A stretch of DNA of 64,000 nt. Origin: Blumeriella jaapii (taxonomy: Eukaryota; Ascomycota; Leotiomycetes; Helotiales; Drepanopezizaceae). The position numbers and the translations under genes are program-made. The notes under the pieces are model-generated. The model was not told the origin of the DNA and searched no databases. It saw only the letters and a list, made by a program, of their open reading frames with translations. Positions 48,530 to 60,845 of the stretch are shown here, piece by piece (positions within the stretch are counted from its first letter, which is position 1; every line of letters starts with the position of its first letter). The stretch covers positions 434,001 through 498,000 of the forward strand of contig VWND01000066.1 in assembly GCA_009599575.1 (NCBI GenBank), written 5' to 3'.

Positions 48530-50452
48530 AGCGAAAAAAAAAGGCAAAAAATAATAATTTCAATCGAAATTAAAAAAGTTAAAAGCGAAATTCGTACGAA
48601 ACGAACTTTTATCGATTGCGGCGCGGAAAAAAACTGCGTAATCCAAAAATTATCAATTGAATATAAATGAAAACTAATTTAAAAACGTATTGATTTATTT
48701 ACGGTTAAGAAAAAAAAAGTAATTATTTACGGCACGCATACGCAATTTATTTGCGCCACTGATAGTTATAAAATAACTAAAAAAATACAAAGCGATTTCG
48801 TGGCTTGCGATATAAATATTTCAGAAGTTTTATTTATTTTAAGGTTTTTTTAATTGCGAAATATCGATTTCGTTATAAGCTTTCGAGCTAAATCGTGGCG
48901 ATATTTAATCGAACGCTTATAATTTAATTTCGTTATAATTAAACGTTTTAAAAAGGAATTTAAAAAAAAGCAAGCGTTTTGTATCGTTTTGAAAAAAGCT
49001 ATTGAAAAACAATATTAATTACTTTTTAAATACGACGATTACGCCGACGTGTTTAACGATATCGCCGCGGTTATTTTAGCTTTTTATTATTTTATAAAAC
49101 ATCGAATAAATTTCGCGAAAGAAAAGAATTTCTTTTAAAAATTAGTTTATTTTTTGTCGAAATTTGAATTTATCGAATTGCGCGAATATTTCGATTCGAA
49201 TTTAAAAAAAGGCTGAATAAAAAGATTTATTAGCTTTACCGGCGCATCGGTAATATTTATATCGAAAAAAAACGAAAGTTTACGATTATGCGTCGATTAT
49301 AAGAGTTTAAACGCAGTTACGGTTAAAAATCGAAATTTTTTATTTTTTATAAACGAAACTTTGAATCGTTTGAAAAAAGCTAAAATATTTATTAAGCTAG
49401 ATTTTATTTGGGCGTATTACCGCTTTCGAATAAAAAAAAAAGATAAATGAAAAATTGCGTTTCGTATTCGTTACGAATATTTTAAATATTGCGTATTATT
49501 TTTCGGCCTTTCGAACGTATTAGCAATTTTCCAAGCGTATATTAATCAAGCTTTAGCCGGTTTAATAAATGTTACGTATATAATTTATTTCGACGATATT
49601 TTAAAATTTTTCGAAAACTCCGACGATTATATAAACGCGGTAAAAAAGGTTTTCGAAAGACTTCGTATTAATAAACTTTACGAAAATCTGAAAAAATATG
49701 CTTTCGATACGAATACGATTGAGTTTCTAAGCTTCGTCGTTATTTCTACGGAAATTAAAATAAATTTAAAAAAAATAAATAATATTCGGAAATAGCTTTT
49801 TTTTATTACGTAGCGAAATATTTAAATGTTTTTAAGTTTTATTAATTTTTACAAACGTTTTATTAAGAATTACGCTAAATTTTGCCGATTTATTACAGAT
49901 TTTTTAAAAAGAATACAACGAAAAAAAATGTCGGGCTTTTTTCGTTTTTTATTCGAAGCGAAAATCGCTTTTTTATTTTTAAAAAAAAAGTTTTGCTAAG
50001 CACCGATTCTACGCTATTTCGATTTTCGATTAAAAATTCAAATCGAAACAAACGCTTCGAAATTCGTTATAAGCGGAATATTATTTTAATTATTCGGAAA
50101 GGATACGAAGATACGTTGGCATTTTATCGCGTATTATTCGAAAAAGCTTTTTTTTATAAAATAAAAATACGAAGTTTACGACGTTAAGCTAATAGCTATA
50201 ATTTACGCTTTTAAATAATAGAGCTAATATTTACGTAGCGCTTTTAACGTTATTATTATGCGTATAAATTATTATAATTTAAAATACTTTTTTACGAAAA
50301 AACGTTTAAACGGACGTTAAGCGAAATAGGCCGACGAACTAGTTAAATACGATTTTGCAATCGAATATAAAACAGAAGTTTTTAATCCGGCGGATGGTTT
50401 TTTCCGCCGGCCAGATTTAAAAAAAAATTTAGAAAAAGATAACGAGCAGTTG
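48530..50452 (+). pseudogene. pol: G pol: protease, RT, RNase H (truncated)
   Basis: The protease motif is Asp-Cys-Gly-Ala at 48614-48625, with Ser replaced by Cys. RT is unusually well kept: one frame is open for 192 codons (49217-49792), bounded by a TGA that was probably TGG and a TAG. It carries RLCVDYKSLN, FGLSNVLAIFQ and an intact Tyr-Phe-Asp-Asp at 49586-49597. RNase H-like sequence (LLSTDSTL..) follows in another frame in 49882-50187. Homology ends near 50452 in a lysine-rich stretch, where the duplicated satellite block begins. Integrase and the 3' LTR are missing. Confidence 0.8.
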
Positions 50453-50480
50453 CTAATATTATAAGCGAGAGAATTTTGGT

Positions 50481-50500
50481 GGTCACCAACGTTGGTGACC
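50481..50500. other. 20-bp perfect palindrome
   Basis: GGTCACCAAC followed by its exact reverse complement GTTGGTGACC. It lies just before the first satellite unit. In unit 2 (about 58994-59013) it survives with G-to-A changes that break it. Confidence 0.85.
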
Positions 50501-51960
50501 AGTCTTGGCAGACCCTGGTGACCAACTTTCTTTGGTCACCAGGTCGGTTTTTTTTTTCGCAAAAATTATTCGATTTGAAGAATAAAAGTATATTCGTATT
50601 CAGCTTATTAATTAATTATCTTTTGTACGCAAAAGCTTACAAATACTATTAATTAATTAAAAAGTTATTACTACCCCCTTCTAACCCTAATCTTGGCAAA
50701 CCCTGATAACCAATTTTCTTTGGTCACCAGGTCGGTTTTTTCGCAAAAATTATTCGATTTTAAAAATAAAATTATATTTGTATTCAACTTATTAATTATT
50801 AATCTTTTATGCGCAAAAGCTTATAAATACGATTAATAAATTAAAACGTTGTAATAACCCCCCCCTCTAACCCTAATCTTGGCAGACCCTGGTAACCGAC
50901 TTTTTTTGGTCACCAGGTCGGTTTTTTCGCAAAGATTATTCGATTTTAAAAATAAAATTATATTTGTATTTAATTTAATAATTATTAATCTTTTATACGC
51001 AAAAGCTTATAAATACGATTAATAAATTAAAAAGTTGTAATAACCCCCCCCTCTAACCCTAATCTTGGCAGACCCTGGTAACCGACTTTCTTTGGTCACT
51101 AGGTCGTTTTTTTTTTCGCAAAAATTATTCGATTTTAAAAATAAAATTATATTTGTATTCAACTTATTAATTATTAATCTTTTATACGCAAAAGCTTATA
51201 AATACGATTAATAAATTAAAAAGTCGTAATAACCCCCCCTTTTAACCTTAATCTTGGCAGACCCTGATAACCGACTTTCTTTGGTCACCAGGTCGGTTTT
51301 TTCGCAAAAATTATTCGATTTTAAAAATAAAATTATATTTGTATTCAACTTATTAATTATTAATCTTTTATACGCAAAAGCTTATAAATACGATTAATAA
51401 ATTAAAAAGTCGTAATAAACCCCCCCCTTTAACCCTAATCTTGGCAGACCCTGGTAACCGACTTTTTTTGGTCACCAGGTCGGGTTTTTTCGCAAAAATT
51501 ATTCGATTTTAAAAATAAAATTATATTTGTATTCAACTTATTAATTATTAATCTTTTATACGCAAAAGCTTATAAATACGATTAATAAATTAAAAAGTTA
51601 TAATAACCCCCCCTTTTAACCCTAATCTTGGCAGATCCTGGTAACCGATTTTCTTTGGTCACCAGGTCGGTTTTTTCGCAAAAATTATTCGATTTTAAAA
51701 ATAAAATTATATTTGTATTCAACTTATTAATTATTAATCTTTTATACGCAAAAGCTTATAAATACGATTAATAAATTAAAAAGTTGTAATAACCCTCTCT
51801 TCTAATTTTATTTTTGGCAGACCCTGATACCCGACTTTTTTTGGTTACTAAATCGGTTTTTTCGCAAGAATTTTTCGATTTTAAAAATAAAATTAAAATC
51901 GTATTTAGCTTACAAATTATTAATATTTTATACGCAAAAGCTTATAAATATTATTAATTA
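50501..51960. repeat. Satellite array of ~187-bp units (8 copies), first array
   Basis: The landmark TCTTGGCA or its decayed form recurs at 50504, 50691, 50877, 51063, 51252, 51439, 51626 and 51812, with spacing 186-189. Each unit has a GGT(A/G)ACC..GGTCACC inverted repeat, the block TTATTCGATTTTAAAAATAA, and a C-run followed by CTAACCCTAATC. In the first unit the arms CCTGGTGACCAA (50514-50525) and TTGGTCACCAGG (50532-50543) are perfect. The last unit is the most diverged. CpA is largely retained. Confidence 0.9.
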
Positions 51961-52330
51961 ATAATAACGTTATTTAAGTCCCTCCTCCTTTTTTCTTTTC
52001 AGCTTATTTCTCGATTAATCGGCGCAGCCAACCCCCCTTTTTTTTTAAGCTTATTTTTCGAATTATTCGGTGCTGCCCCCCCCTTCCTCTTAGCTTAATT
52101 TTCGAATTAATCGAAGCTGCCACTTTTTAATTTATAATATAAATTTCGAAAAAATCGATATAGCCATTTATTTATTAATAATTAATCGATTATGAAAAAT
52201 CAAATTCAAAAAATATAAAATTTCAATTCGTTTATAATATATATCTTTTGTTAAATTATAAATTACAACAAATCTTTTCGAAATTATACAATAATAATAT
52301 ATATATATAATTCGATTAAATATTAATCGT
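51961..52330. repeat. Linker with three ~50-bp C/T-rich repeats, then AT-rich DNA
   Basis: Three imperfect copies of AGCTTATTTTTCGAATTA followed by TCGGYGCWGCC and a C/T run occupy about 51997-52125. From 52126 to 52330 the DNA is AT-rich with a (TA)n stretch near 52300. I see no gene. Confidence 0.7.
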
Positions 52331-54406
52331 AAAATAAGCGTTCGTAAAATCAAAAAACAGACTAATAATAGCTCGGCTTTATAACTTAATTTTACAGCTT
52401 GCGGTATTCGTATTTACTGATAAAATACCAGCCCATTTTTTAATAAAACTTTATAAATCTATTTATTTTTAAAAATTAATATTAAAACTTATATAATTGC
52501 TTTTATTTTATACAATTCGATTTATTATTAATCGTAATGCAAACGTTCTACGAATTGACGCACGGACCAAAAATAGCTTCGCTCCAAAGCCCAATTCTAC
52601 AGCCTGCGGTATTCGTATTTACTAGTAAAACACCAGTCCATTTCTTAATAGAATCGTCTATATATTTTTATATTTGGGTTATTAATATTAAAACTTATTT
52701 AATTCTTTTTATTTTGTACAATTCGATTTATTATTAATCGCATTGCAAACGTTCTACGAATTGAAGCACGGACCAAGAATAACTTGGCTCCAAAGCCTAA
52801 TTCTACAGCCTGCGGTATTCGTATTTACTAGTAAAACACCAGCCCATTTCTTAATAAAATCGTTCAATTCTTTTTATATTTGGGTTATTAATATTAAAAC
52901 TTATTTAATTATTTTTATTTTGTACAATTCGATTTATTACTAATCGCAATGCAAACGTTCTACGAATTGAAGCACGGACCAAGAATAACTTGGCTCCAAA
53001 GCCTAATTCTACAGCCTGCGGTATTCGTATTTACTAGTAAAACACCAGCCCATTTCTTAATAGAATCGTCTAATTTTTTTTATATTTGGGTTATTAATAT
53101 TAAAACTTATTTAATTCTTTTTATTTTGTACAATTCGATTTATTATTAATCGCAATGCAAACGTTCTACGAATTAACGCACGGACCAAGAATAACTTGGC
53201 TCCAAAGCCTAATTCTACAGCCTGCGGTATTCGTATTTACTAGTAAAACACCAGCCCATTTCTTAATAAAATCGTTTAATTCTTTTTATATTTGGGTTAT
53301 TAATATTAAAACTTATTTAATTTTTTTTATTTTGTATAATTCGATCTATTACTAATCGCAATGCAAACGTTCTACGAATTAAAGCACGGACCAAAAATAA
53401 TTTGGCTCCAAAGCCTAATTCTACAGCCTGCGGTATTCGTATTTACTAGTAAAACACTAGCCCATTTTTTAATAGAATCGTTCAATTCTTTTTATATTTG
53501 GGTTATTAATATTAAAACTTATTTAATTCTTTTTATTTTGTACAATTCGATTTATTATTAATCGCAATGCAAGCGTTTTACGAACTGACGCACGGACCAA
53601 GAATAGCTTGGCTCCAAAGCCTAATTCTACAGCCTGCGGTATTCGTATTTATTAGTAAAACACCAGCCCATTTCTTAATAAAATCGTTTAATTCTTTTTA
53701 TATTTGGGTTATTAATATTAAAACTTATTTAATTCTTTTTATTTTATATAATTCGATTTATTACTAATCGCAATGCAAACGTTCTACGAATTAAAGCACG
53801 GACCAAGAATAATTTGGCTCCAAAGCCTAATTCTACAGCCTGCGGTATTCGTATTTACTAGTAAAACACCAGCCCATTTTTTAATAGAATCGTTCAATTT
53901 TTTTTATATTTGGGTTATTAATATTAAAACTTATTTAATTATTTTTATTTTGTACAATTCGATCTATTACTAATCGCAATGCAAACGTTCTACGAATTGA
54001 AGCACGGACCAAGAATAACTTGGCTCCAAAGCCTAATTCTACAGCTTGCGGTATTCGTATTTTACTAGTAAAACACCAGCCCATTTTTTAATAGAATCGT
54101 TTAATTTTTTTTATATTTGGGTTATTAATATTTAAATTTATTTTAATTCTTTTTATTTTGTACAATTCGATTTATTATTAATCGCAATGCAAACGTTCTA
54201 CGAATTAACGCACGGATCAAGAATAACTTGGCTCCAAAGCTTAATTCTACAGCCTGCGGTATTCGTATTTACTAATAAAACACCAGCCCATTTTTTAATA
54301 AAATCGTCTAATTTTTTTTATATTTGGATTATTAATATTAAAACTTATTTAATTTCTTTTATTTTATACAATTCGATTTATTATTAATCGCAATGCAAAC
54401 GTTCAG
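52331..54406 (+). repeat. 206-bp satellite array (10 copies), first array
   Basis: Units start at 52331 (degenerate), 52537, 52743, 52949, 53155, 53361, 53567, 53773, 53979 and 54187, with a stub at 54393. Eight of them hold the same 66-codon open frame (MQTFYEL.HGPRI.WLQSLI..), ending TATTAC/T-TAA. The unit at 53979 has an extra T that shifts it. Because 206 is not a multiple of 3, every unit ends its own frame. The C-terminal half is Ile/Tyr/Phe-rich and hydrophobic. CAA, CAG and TGG codons are intact, so the array escaped most RIP. Whether the frame is translated is unknown. Confidence 0.9.
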
Positions 54407-54572
54407 AAAATCGTACACGGTCGCAAAATTAAACTTTCGCTTAAACCCATATTCGCCTAATCCCTTATATACACAAAATAAACTTTAAAAAATTATATAT
54501 TTTATATAACCTAGTCGATCGTATGCTTTCGGAACAAAAGTCTTAAAACACCTATGATATAATAGTTGATGG
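54407..54572. other. Spacer between 206-bp array and E4 LTR
   Basis: This AT-rich sequence is unique apart from its copy at 62922-63087. No gene or motif is seen. The minus-strand open stretch at 54485-54688 runs from it into the LTR and is not a gene. Confidence 0.5.
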
Positions 54573-54867
54573 TATAACGATCTAATTAGTCGGAGGGCTG
54601 GGAGATCAGTCAACTGGTCGCCGTATTTATATAATATAAAAAACGAGCTTTTGATTTTGTAATAAAAATATTTATTTAAAATTAACAATTGTAAAAAACA
54701 GAAATTGCTAAAAAAAAAGTTTTATATATATAAATAATTTTTATAATTAATAAAAAGACCCATCAGAAAACTAAAAAGCTTGCAGCTATACGTAATTGCT
54801 AAAAAGCTTACAATTATACGTAATTGCTAAAATAATACGAGAAATAGCAACAAAATAAATCGTTACA
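54573..54867 (-). repeat. 3' LTR of family E element E4
   Basis: It is 295 bp, longer than the 268-bp LTRs of E1 and E2 because a segment GCTTAC/GCAATTATACGTAATTGCT occurs twice in tandem. The same internal duplication is in E5, as expected of the segmental copies. It ends AAATCGTTACA, then CTATCCTCCCGTCCG, the complement of a GGGAGGATAG polypurine tract. Confidence 0.88.
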
Positions 54868-57800
54868 CTATCCTCCCGTCCGAAAAAAGCGCGCTTTCGA
54901 GCTTTTATCTATTAGTACGTCGCTATCCAAATAATCGTACGAATCTAAATCTTCGAAATACGCTTTTAGCCAATTTATAAGTTTTGCAAAAAGACCGGAA
55001 AGCTTTTTATACGTTAAATAAAAATCGCGCATTTTCAAAAAAGCATATATAAAATCAAACGCGAAATACTACGTAAAATTTTTATTTAAATTTATTTAAA
55101 AAGCTTTGTATTAAAAGATTTTCCGCTGCATTCGATAAGCGATTAATTTTTCGATTTCGTATTTAAGCTTATTAATTATATTAATAAATTCAAAAGCTAA
55201 ATTAACCTGATTTGAAAACGCGTCGTCAGCTGCTTTACGCAATCGATTAGCGTAAAAAACTAAATGTACGTTTATAATATTAAAAAAGTCTAATTTAAAA
55301 GCGTTATCGAAAATTTTAATTATAATTTTAAAAAAGCCGTTTGTAAAATTGTCGAGCTTACGAAAAGGTCGGAAAGTCGGAAATAAACGCATATCGAGCC
55401 ATACGTAATCGCTAACGTTAAAATCGATCGCGCGGCGAAATTTATTCGTATTTTTTTTTATTTTATCGTAGGCTTATTAAAAATACGATTTGGCGAGGTT
55501 TCAAGCGTCGTAATGGCGGCGAGCGTACGCACGAGCTTCGTTTGCGTTTAGCTTATATAAAAAATTGAAAAAAAAAAAAATATCGAGCTTTTAATTTTAA
55601 TTAATATAAGAAATATAATCGTATACAATTTCAAAAAATAAAAAGCCATCTAGATTTTCGTAAAAAAAAACTATTTAAACGAAATCCATTATTAAAAAAA
55701 ATTCGTTCCAATCGTTTTAATAAAAATTTACGAAAGGTCGAAAGCGTTTTTGCAAGTATTAATTATAAATTTCGATCTGACCATCGGTTTTAAAATAAAC
55801 GGCTATCGAAAGTTTTAATTGCGTATCGAATATTTTATTTAATTCAAATCAAAAAGTAAATTAATACAAAAAGCTACGATCGCTAATAATATTTTTTAAA
55901 AAGCCAAAATATTTGTATACGTAAAATATATACAATTTGGCGAAGCTTCGAACGTCGATATTTTTATAATAAAAAATCGAAATAACCTACTTAGAAAAGC
56001 GATTTATTATTACGAATACGTTATCGTAATCGTATTTATTTTTATTAAAATTGCAAAAGTTTATTATAACGTGTTTTTAAAAATAGTCAAAAACAAAAAG
56101 AAGCTGAAAAAAGCCGGAGCGCTTATTTTTTAAAACAAAACTTTTTCGATAAACGTAGCAGTTGCGATAATATTATTTTACGAAAGCTGTTATATTTCGC
56201 TAATAATATTAATCCGAAAGCAATTGCGTAATTTTGCGAACGCTAAAATAAACGATAAAAATCTAATCGTATATTTTTCGTATAAAAGCCAAACGGAAAT
56301 AATCGACGTTTGATATTATTAAACGACCGTAATATAATAGCAAATCGCGTTTAAATATATACGAAAACAAAATGTTATTATCGTCGTTTTTTTTCGTAAC
56401 GTTTCGTACAGCTTTTTTTCGAAAAACTATCAGATTATTAATTGTACGATTAGCGTGGAAAATTTGATTAACGATACGAAATGCGAAAAAAAAATCAGCT
56501 ATTTCAACGATAAAAACAGCTGTTTCGAAAGCCGTAAAAAATCGAAATTTTTTAATTAAAAGGCGGTAATTAATCTGATCGGCTCGAAAAAAAATTTACA
56601 GGCGCTGGATGCGTTTAAAAAAGTTTTAGCGGTCGAATTCGCTCGTACGACGTATTAATGCGTCAGTTAAAAAATTGTATTTATCTGGTTTATACGTAAT
56701 AAAAAAATTGTAATCGGCGAAAAGCTCGGCCCAGCGTATTTATCGAACGTTCAAAAATTTAAAAATTATAAAATACTTCAAAGCTTTATAATTAATAATA
56801 ATTTTAATTTAATAAATCGAGCCAATTAATTCAATACGAAAATTACTTAAAAATCTTATAATTGCGAGTATTTTTTTATCGTATACGACGTAGTTTAATT
56901 TTGCGAAGATTATAATTTTGCTAAAATAAACGACTGAAAGCTAATCGTTATTATAAAATTACGAAAACATAAAAGCTACTACGCCGTCGAAAGCGTCAGT
57001 TTTTAATATGCAAAAAAGGTTTTGCCTGTAATATTATAAAACTGATGCAATAATAAAAGCTAATATAAAAAAATCGAAACTCTTTTAATATTTAAAAATA
57101 AAATAAAAAAAAACGTTAGCCTTAATTAAATAAACCAAAAGCTTTGCAATTATATCGTAGTTTCGAATAAAACGTCGGTAAAAATTACAAAACCAAAAAA
57201 GCTTTGTATATTTTTTATAATAATAAAAAGTTTTTAATAAGCGATTACGGAAATCTTTTTTGAATTTATTTTTAAGTTTTTAATCGAAATAATAAAACCT
57301 AAGTAACGGGTTCGAATAACGTTGAATTTAAACTTTCGAATATCGGCCTGTAATTCAGCGTCAGCGAGCTTTTAAAACATTTTGCGAACGTATATAACGT
57401 ATTTTAAAAAGTCGAACGAATAAATAAAAATATTATTTAAATATATAATGCAAAAATCGTTTAAATAATCGAAAAAAACGTCGTTTATATAACGTTAATA
57501 AATTGCGAATTTATTAATAAAATTAAAAAGTAGCATTTTATATTTATAAGCGCCGTAACGCGTACGAAACGTTGTTAGTTTTTTACTGGCGGAATCTATT
57601 CGAATTTTGTAAAAAGCTTAACGAATATTAAATTTCGTAAAAATTCGCGCTTCCGAAAAACGAGCAAAAGTTTTATCGATAAAAAAGAAAAAGTAGCGAT
57701 TTTTACAAATAACGTTATTAAAAGCTCGATAATCGATACAAAAACGTAATAAACCGTCGGGTTTTTTAACGAAAAATATTAAAATAGCGAAAAAAGCGGT

Positions 57801-58426
57801 GAAAAATTCGATAAAACCTTTGTTAAAATTGTTTTACAAATAAGTTTTAACAATCTTAAGCTTTAAAATCGATATTTTATATAAAAAAATATATTTTAAC
57901 TTTTTTTTATTTATAATAAACTCGATTTTATAATCGTAAAACCGGTAAAAAGCTAGCTCGTTATTAGCGGCCTTAGAAAACACGTATTCGAAATTTTTAT
58001 ATTCCGGGGAAAAAAATTCGAAAAAAAATTTATTCGAAATTAGCTCCGCTAAATTAATTAAAAAGATCGAAATCGATATTTCGTTAATTTTGAAACGTTC
58101 GAAAAAACTATAAAATTAAGTTTTAAAAAAAGTGTTATACGTGAAATCGTTTAATATTTTATCGATTTTATACAAAAAAATTAAAAATACTTTAACTGCT
58201 TTTTTTCTGAAAATCAGCTTAAAAGCGTATATAATAATCTGACAAATAAAAATTAAATAAACAATAGATTAAAAAATTCGTTTTCGAACTGGTCGTTTAA
58301 AAAGTTCAAAAAAAAATTGCTTATCTAAACTATCGATTATATTAAGCTGAAAAGCCATCGCGGCGAAAGCTTTCTTTCGATTTTTAATATAACTGTTCTT
58401 CGTAAAACGAAAAAGCTGTTCTAACG

Positions 58427-58459
<33 letters not shown>

Positions 58460-58965
58460 ACAAAAAAAAAATCGGCAGCCTGAAAAAATAATATAATTTT
58501 TTGTATTATTCCACTGGCGTCGCCATCGAAATTAATATCGCGAATAAAATTCGATTTTTTCGCGTTTCGCATAACGTCGTAAGCCTGCCATAATTAATCA
58601 AAATTCTTGTCACGTTTTACAGCGTCGTTTTAATAACGAAATTAAATCTTTCGAAAGTGCAAATAAAAAACTTTAATACAACGAGCGTAAAAAGCTATAA
58701 AAGAATAAAACTTCGGCTAATAAAGCTTGCGTTTATTATAATTTAATAAAACTTAATATTCGGCCAACCAAGCTTTTTTTAAAATCATACTATAATTTCC
58801 GAAATTAATAATTAAAAAAAAAGTAAACGATTATATTCGATTATTAATAATAAAATTAAAAAACGTAAAATATATAATTAAATGGCCACGAGTTTTATTA
58901 CATCCTTTTATAAAAAAAAAAGCCGGGAAAAATTAAATCAAAAGTTTTAAAAAAAAAAAAAAAAA
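54868..58965 (-). mobile_element. pol: E4 interior, truncated before gag (degenerate pol)
   Basis: It is collinear with 35826-39880 of E1. It covers the chromodomain-type tail and integrase C-terminus (55111-55392), the integrase core with a degenerate TDG..EI region near 55770, RNase H, and RT up to the protease border. It ends in an A-run at about 58948-58965, just short of the protease remnant, where unit 2 begins. Gag and 5' LTR are absent. A run of about 30 A near 58430-58458 underlies two spurious minus-strand open stretches. Confidence 0.8.
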
Positions 58966-59013
58966 CTAATATTATAAGCGAAAAAATTTTGGTGATCACC
59001 AACGTTGATGACC

Positions 59014-60480
59014 AGTCTTAGCAGACCCTGGTGACCAACTTTCTTTGGTCACCAGGTCGGTTTTTTCGCAAAAATTATTCGATTTGAAAAATAAAAGTAT
59101 ATTCGTATTCAGCTTATTAATTAATTATCTTTTGTACGCAAAAGCTTACAAATACTATTAATTAATTAAAAAGTTATTACTACCCCCTTCTAACCCTAAT
59201 CTTGGCAAACCCTGGTAACCAATTTTCTTTGGTCACCAGGTCGGTTTTTCGCAAAAATTATTCGATTTTAAAAATAAAATTATATTTGTATTCAACTTAT
59301 TAATTATTAATCTTTTATGCGCAAAAGCTTATAAATACGATTAATAAATTAAAACGTTGTAATAACCCCCCCCTCTAACCCTAATTTTGGCAGACCCTGG
59401 TAACCGACTTTTTTTGGTCACCAGGTCGGTTTTTTCGCAAAGATTATTCGATTTTAAAAATAAAATTATATTTGTATTCAATTTAATAATTATTAATCTT
59501 TTATACGCAAAAGTTTATAAATACGATTAATAAATTAAAAAGTTGTAATAACCCCCCCCTCTAACCCTAATCTTGGCAGACCCTGGTAACCGACTTTCTT
59601 TAGTCACCAGGTCGGTTTTTTCGCAAAAATTATTCGATTTTAAAAATAAAATTATATTTGTATTTAACTTATTAATTATTAATCTTTTATACGCAAAAGC
59701 TTATAAATACGATTAATAAATTAAAAAGTCGTAATAACCCCCCCTTTTAACCTTAATCTTGGCAGACCCTGATAACCGATTTTTTTTGGTCACCAGGTCG
59801 GTTTTTTTTTCGCAAAAATTATTCGATTTTAAAAATAAAATTATATTTGTATTTAACTTATTAATTATTAATCTTTTATACGCAAAAGCTTATAAATACG
59901 ATTAATAAATTAAAAAGTCGTAATAACCCCCCCTTTTAACTCTAATCTTGGCAGATCCTGGTAACCGACTTTTTTTGGTCACCAGGTCGGTTTTTTCGCA
60001 AAAATTATTCGATTTTAAAAATAAAATTATATTTGTATTTAACTTATTAATTATTAATCTTTTATACGCAAAAGCTTATAAATACGATTAATAAATTAAA
60101 AAGTTATAATAACCCCCCCTTCTAACCCTAATTTTGGCAGATCTTGGTAACCGATTTTCTTTGGTCATCAGGTCGGTTTTTTCGCAAAAATTATTCGATT
60201 TTAAAAATAAAATTATATTTGTATTCAATTTATTAATTATTAATCTTTTATACGCAAAAGCTTATAAATACGATTAATAAATTAAAAAGTTGTAATAATC
60301 CCCTTTTCTAATCTTATTTTTGGCAGACCCTGATACCCGACTTTTTTTGGTCACTAAATCGGTTTTTTCGCAAGAATTTTTCGATTTTAAAAATAAAATT
60401 AAAATCGTATTTAGCTTACAAATTATTAATATTTTATACGCAAAAGCTTATAAATATTATCAATTAATAATAACGTTATT
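59014..60480. repeat. ~187-bp satellite array, second array (8 copies)
   Basis: It matches 50501-51960 unit by unit. The TTGGCA landmark or its decayed form recurs about every 187 bp from about 59018 to about 60320. The C-run plus CTAACCCTAA motif is present in several units and altered in others. Confidence 0.88.
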
Positions 60481-60845
60481 TAAGTCCCTCCTCCTTTTTT
60501 CTTTTCAGCTTATTTCTCGATTAATCGGCGCAGCCAACCCCCCTTTTTTTTTAAGCTTATTTTTCGAATTATTCGGTGCTGCCCCCCCCTCCCTCTTAGC
60601 TTAATTTTCGAATTAATCGAAGCTGCCACTTTTCAATTTATAATATAAATTTCGAAAAAAAAATCGATATAGCCATTTATTTATTAATAATTAATCGATT
60701 ATGAAAAATCAAATTCAAAAAATATAAAATTTTTCAATTCGTTTATAATATATATCTTTTGTTAAATTATAAATTACAACAAATCTTTTCGAAATTATAC
60801 AATAATATATATATATATATAATTCGATTAAATATTAATCGTAAA
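60481..60845. repeat. Linker with three ~50-bp C/T-rich repeats, second copy
   Basis: This is the counterpart of 51961-52330 with small A-run and (TA)n length changes. The 94-codon plus-strand open stretch at 60320-60604 spans the last satellite unit and these repeats, and has no family resemblance. Confidence 0.7.

Larger units (their letters stand above)
50453..58965. repeat. 8.5-kb tandem duplication, unit 1
   Basis: It begins CTAATATTATAAGCG and is repeated from 58966 with an offset of 8513-8517 bp. Contents in order: ~187-bp satellite, short GC-patch repeats, 206-bp satellite, spacer, truncated family E element E4. Its left neighbour is G pol, while the left neighbour of unit 2 is the A-tract where E4 ends. 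The E4 break is therefore the duplication junction. Confidence 0.9.

Noticed and set aside
50501..51960. CRISPR-like array, because of regular spacing and palindromic repeats
   Set aside because: Whole 187-bp units are repeated with no unique spacers, and the setting is a fungal retroelement cluster.
58269..58572. Minus-strand frames with long Phe runs
   Set aside because: They are caused by a run of about 30 A near 58430-58458 in the degenerate E4 pol.
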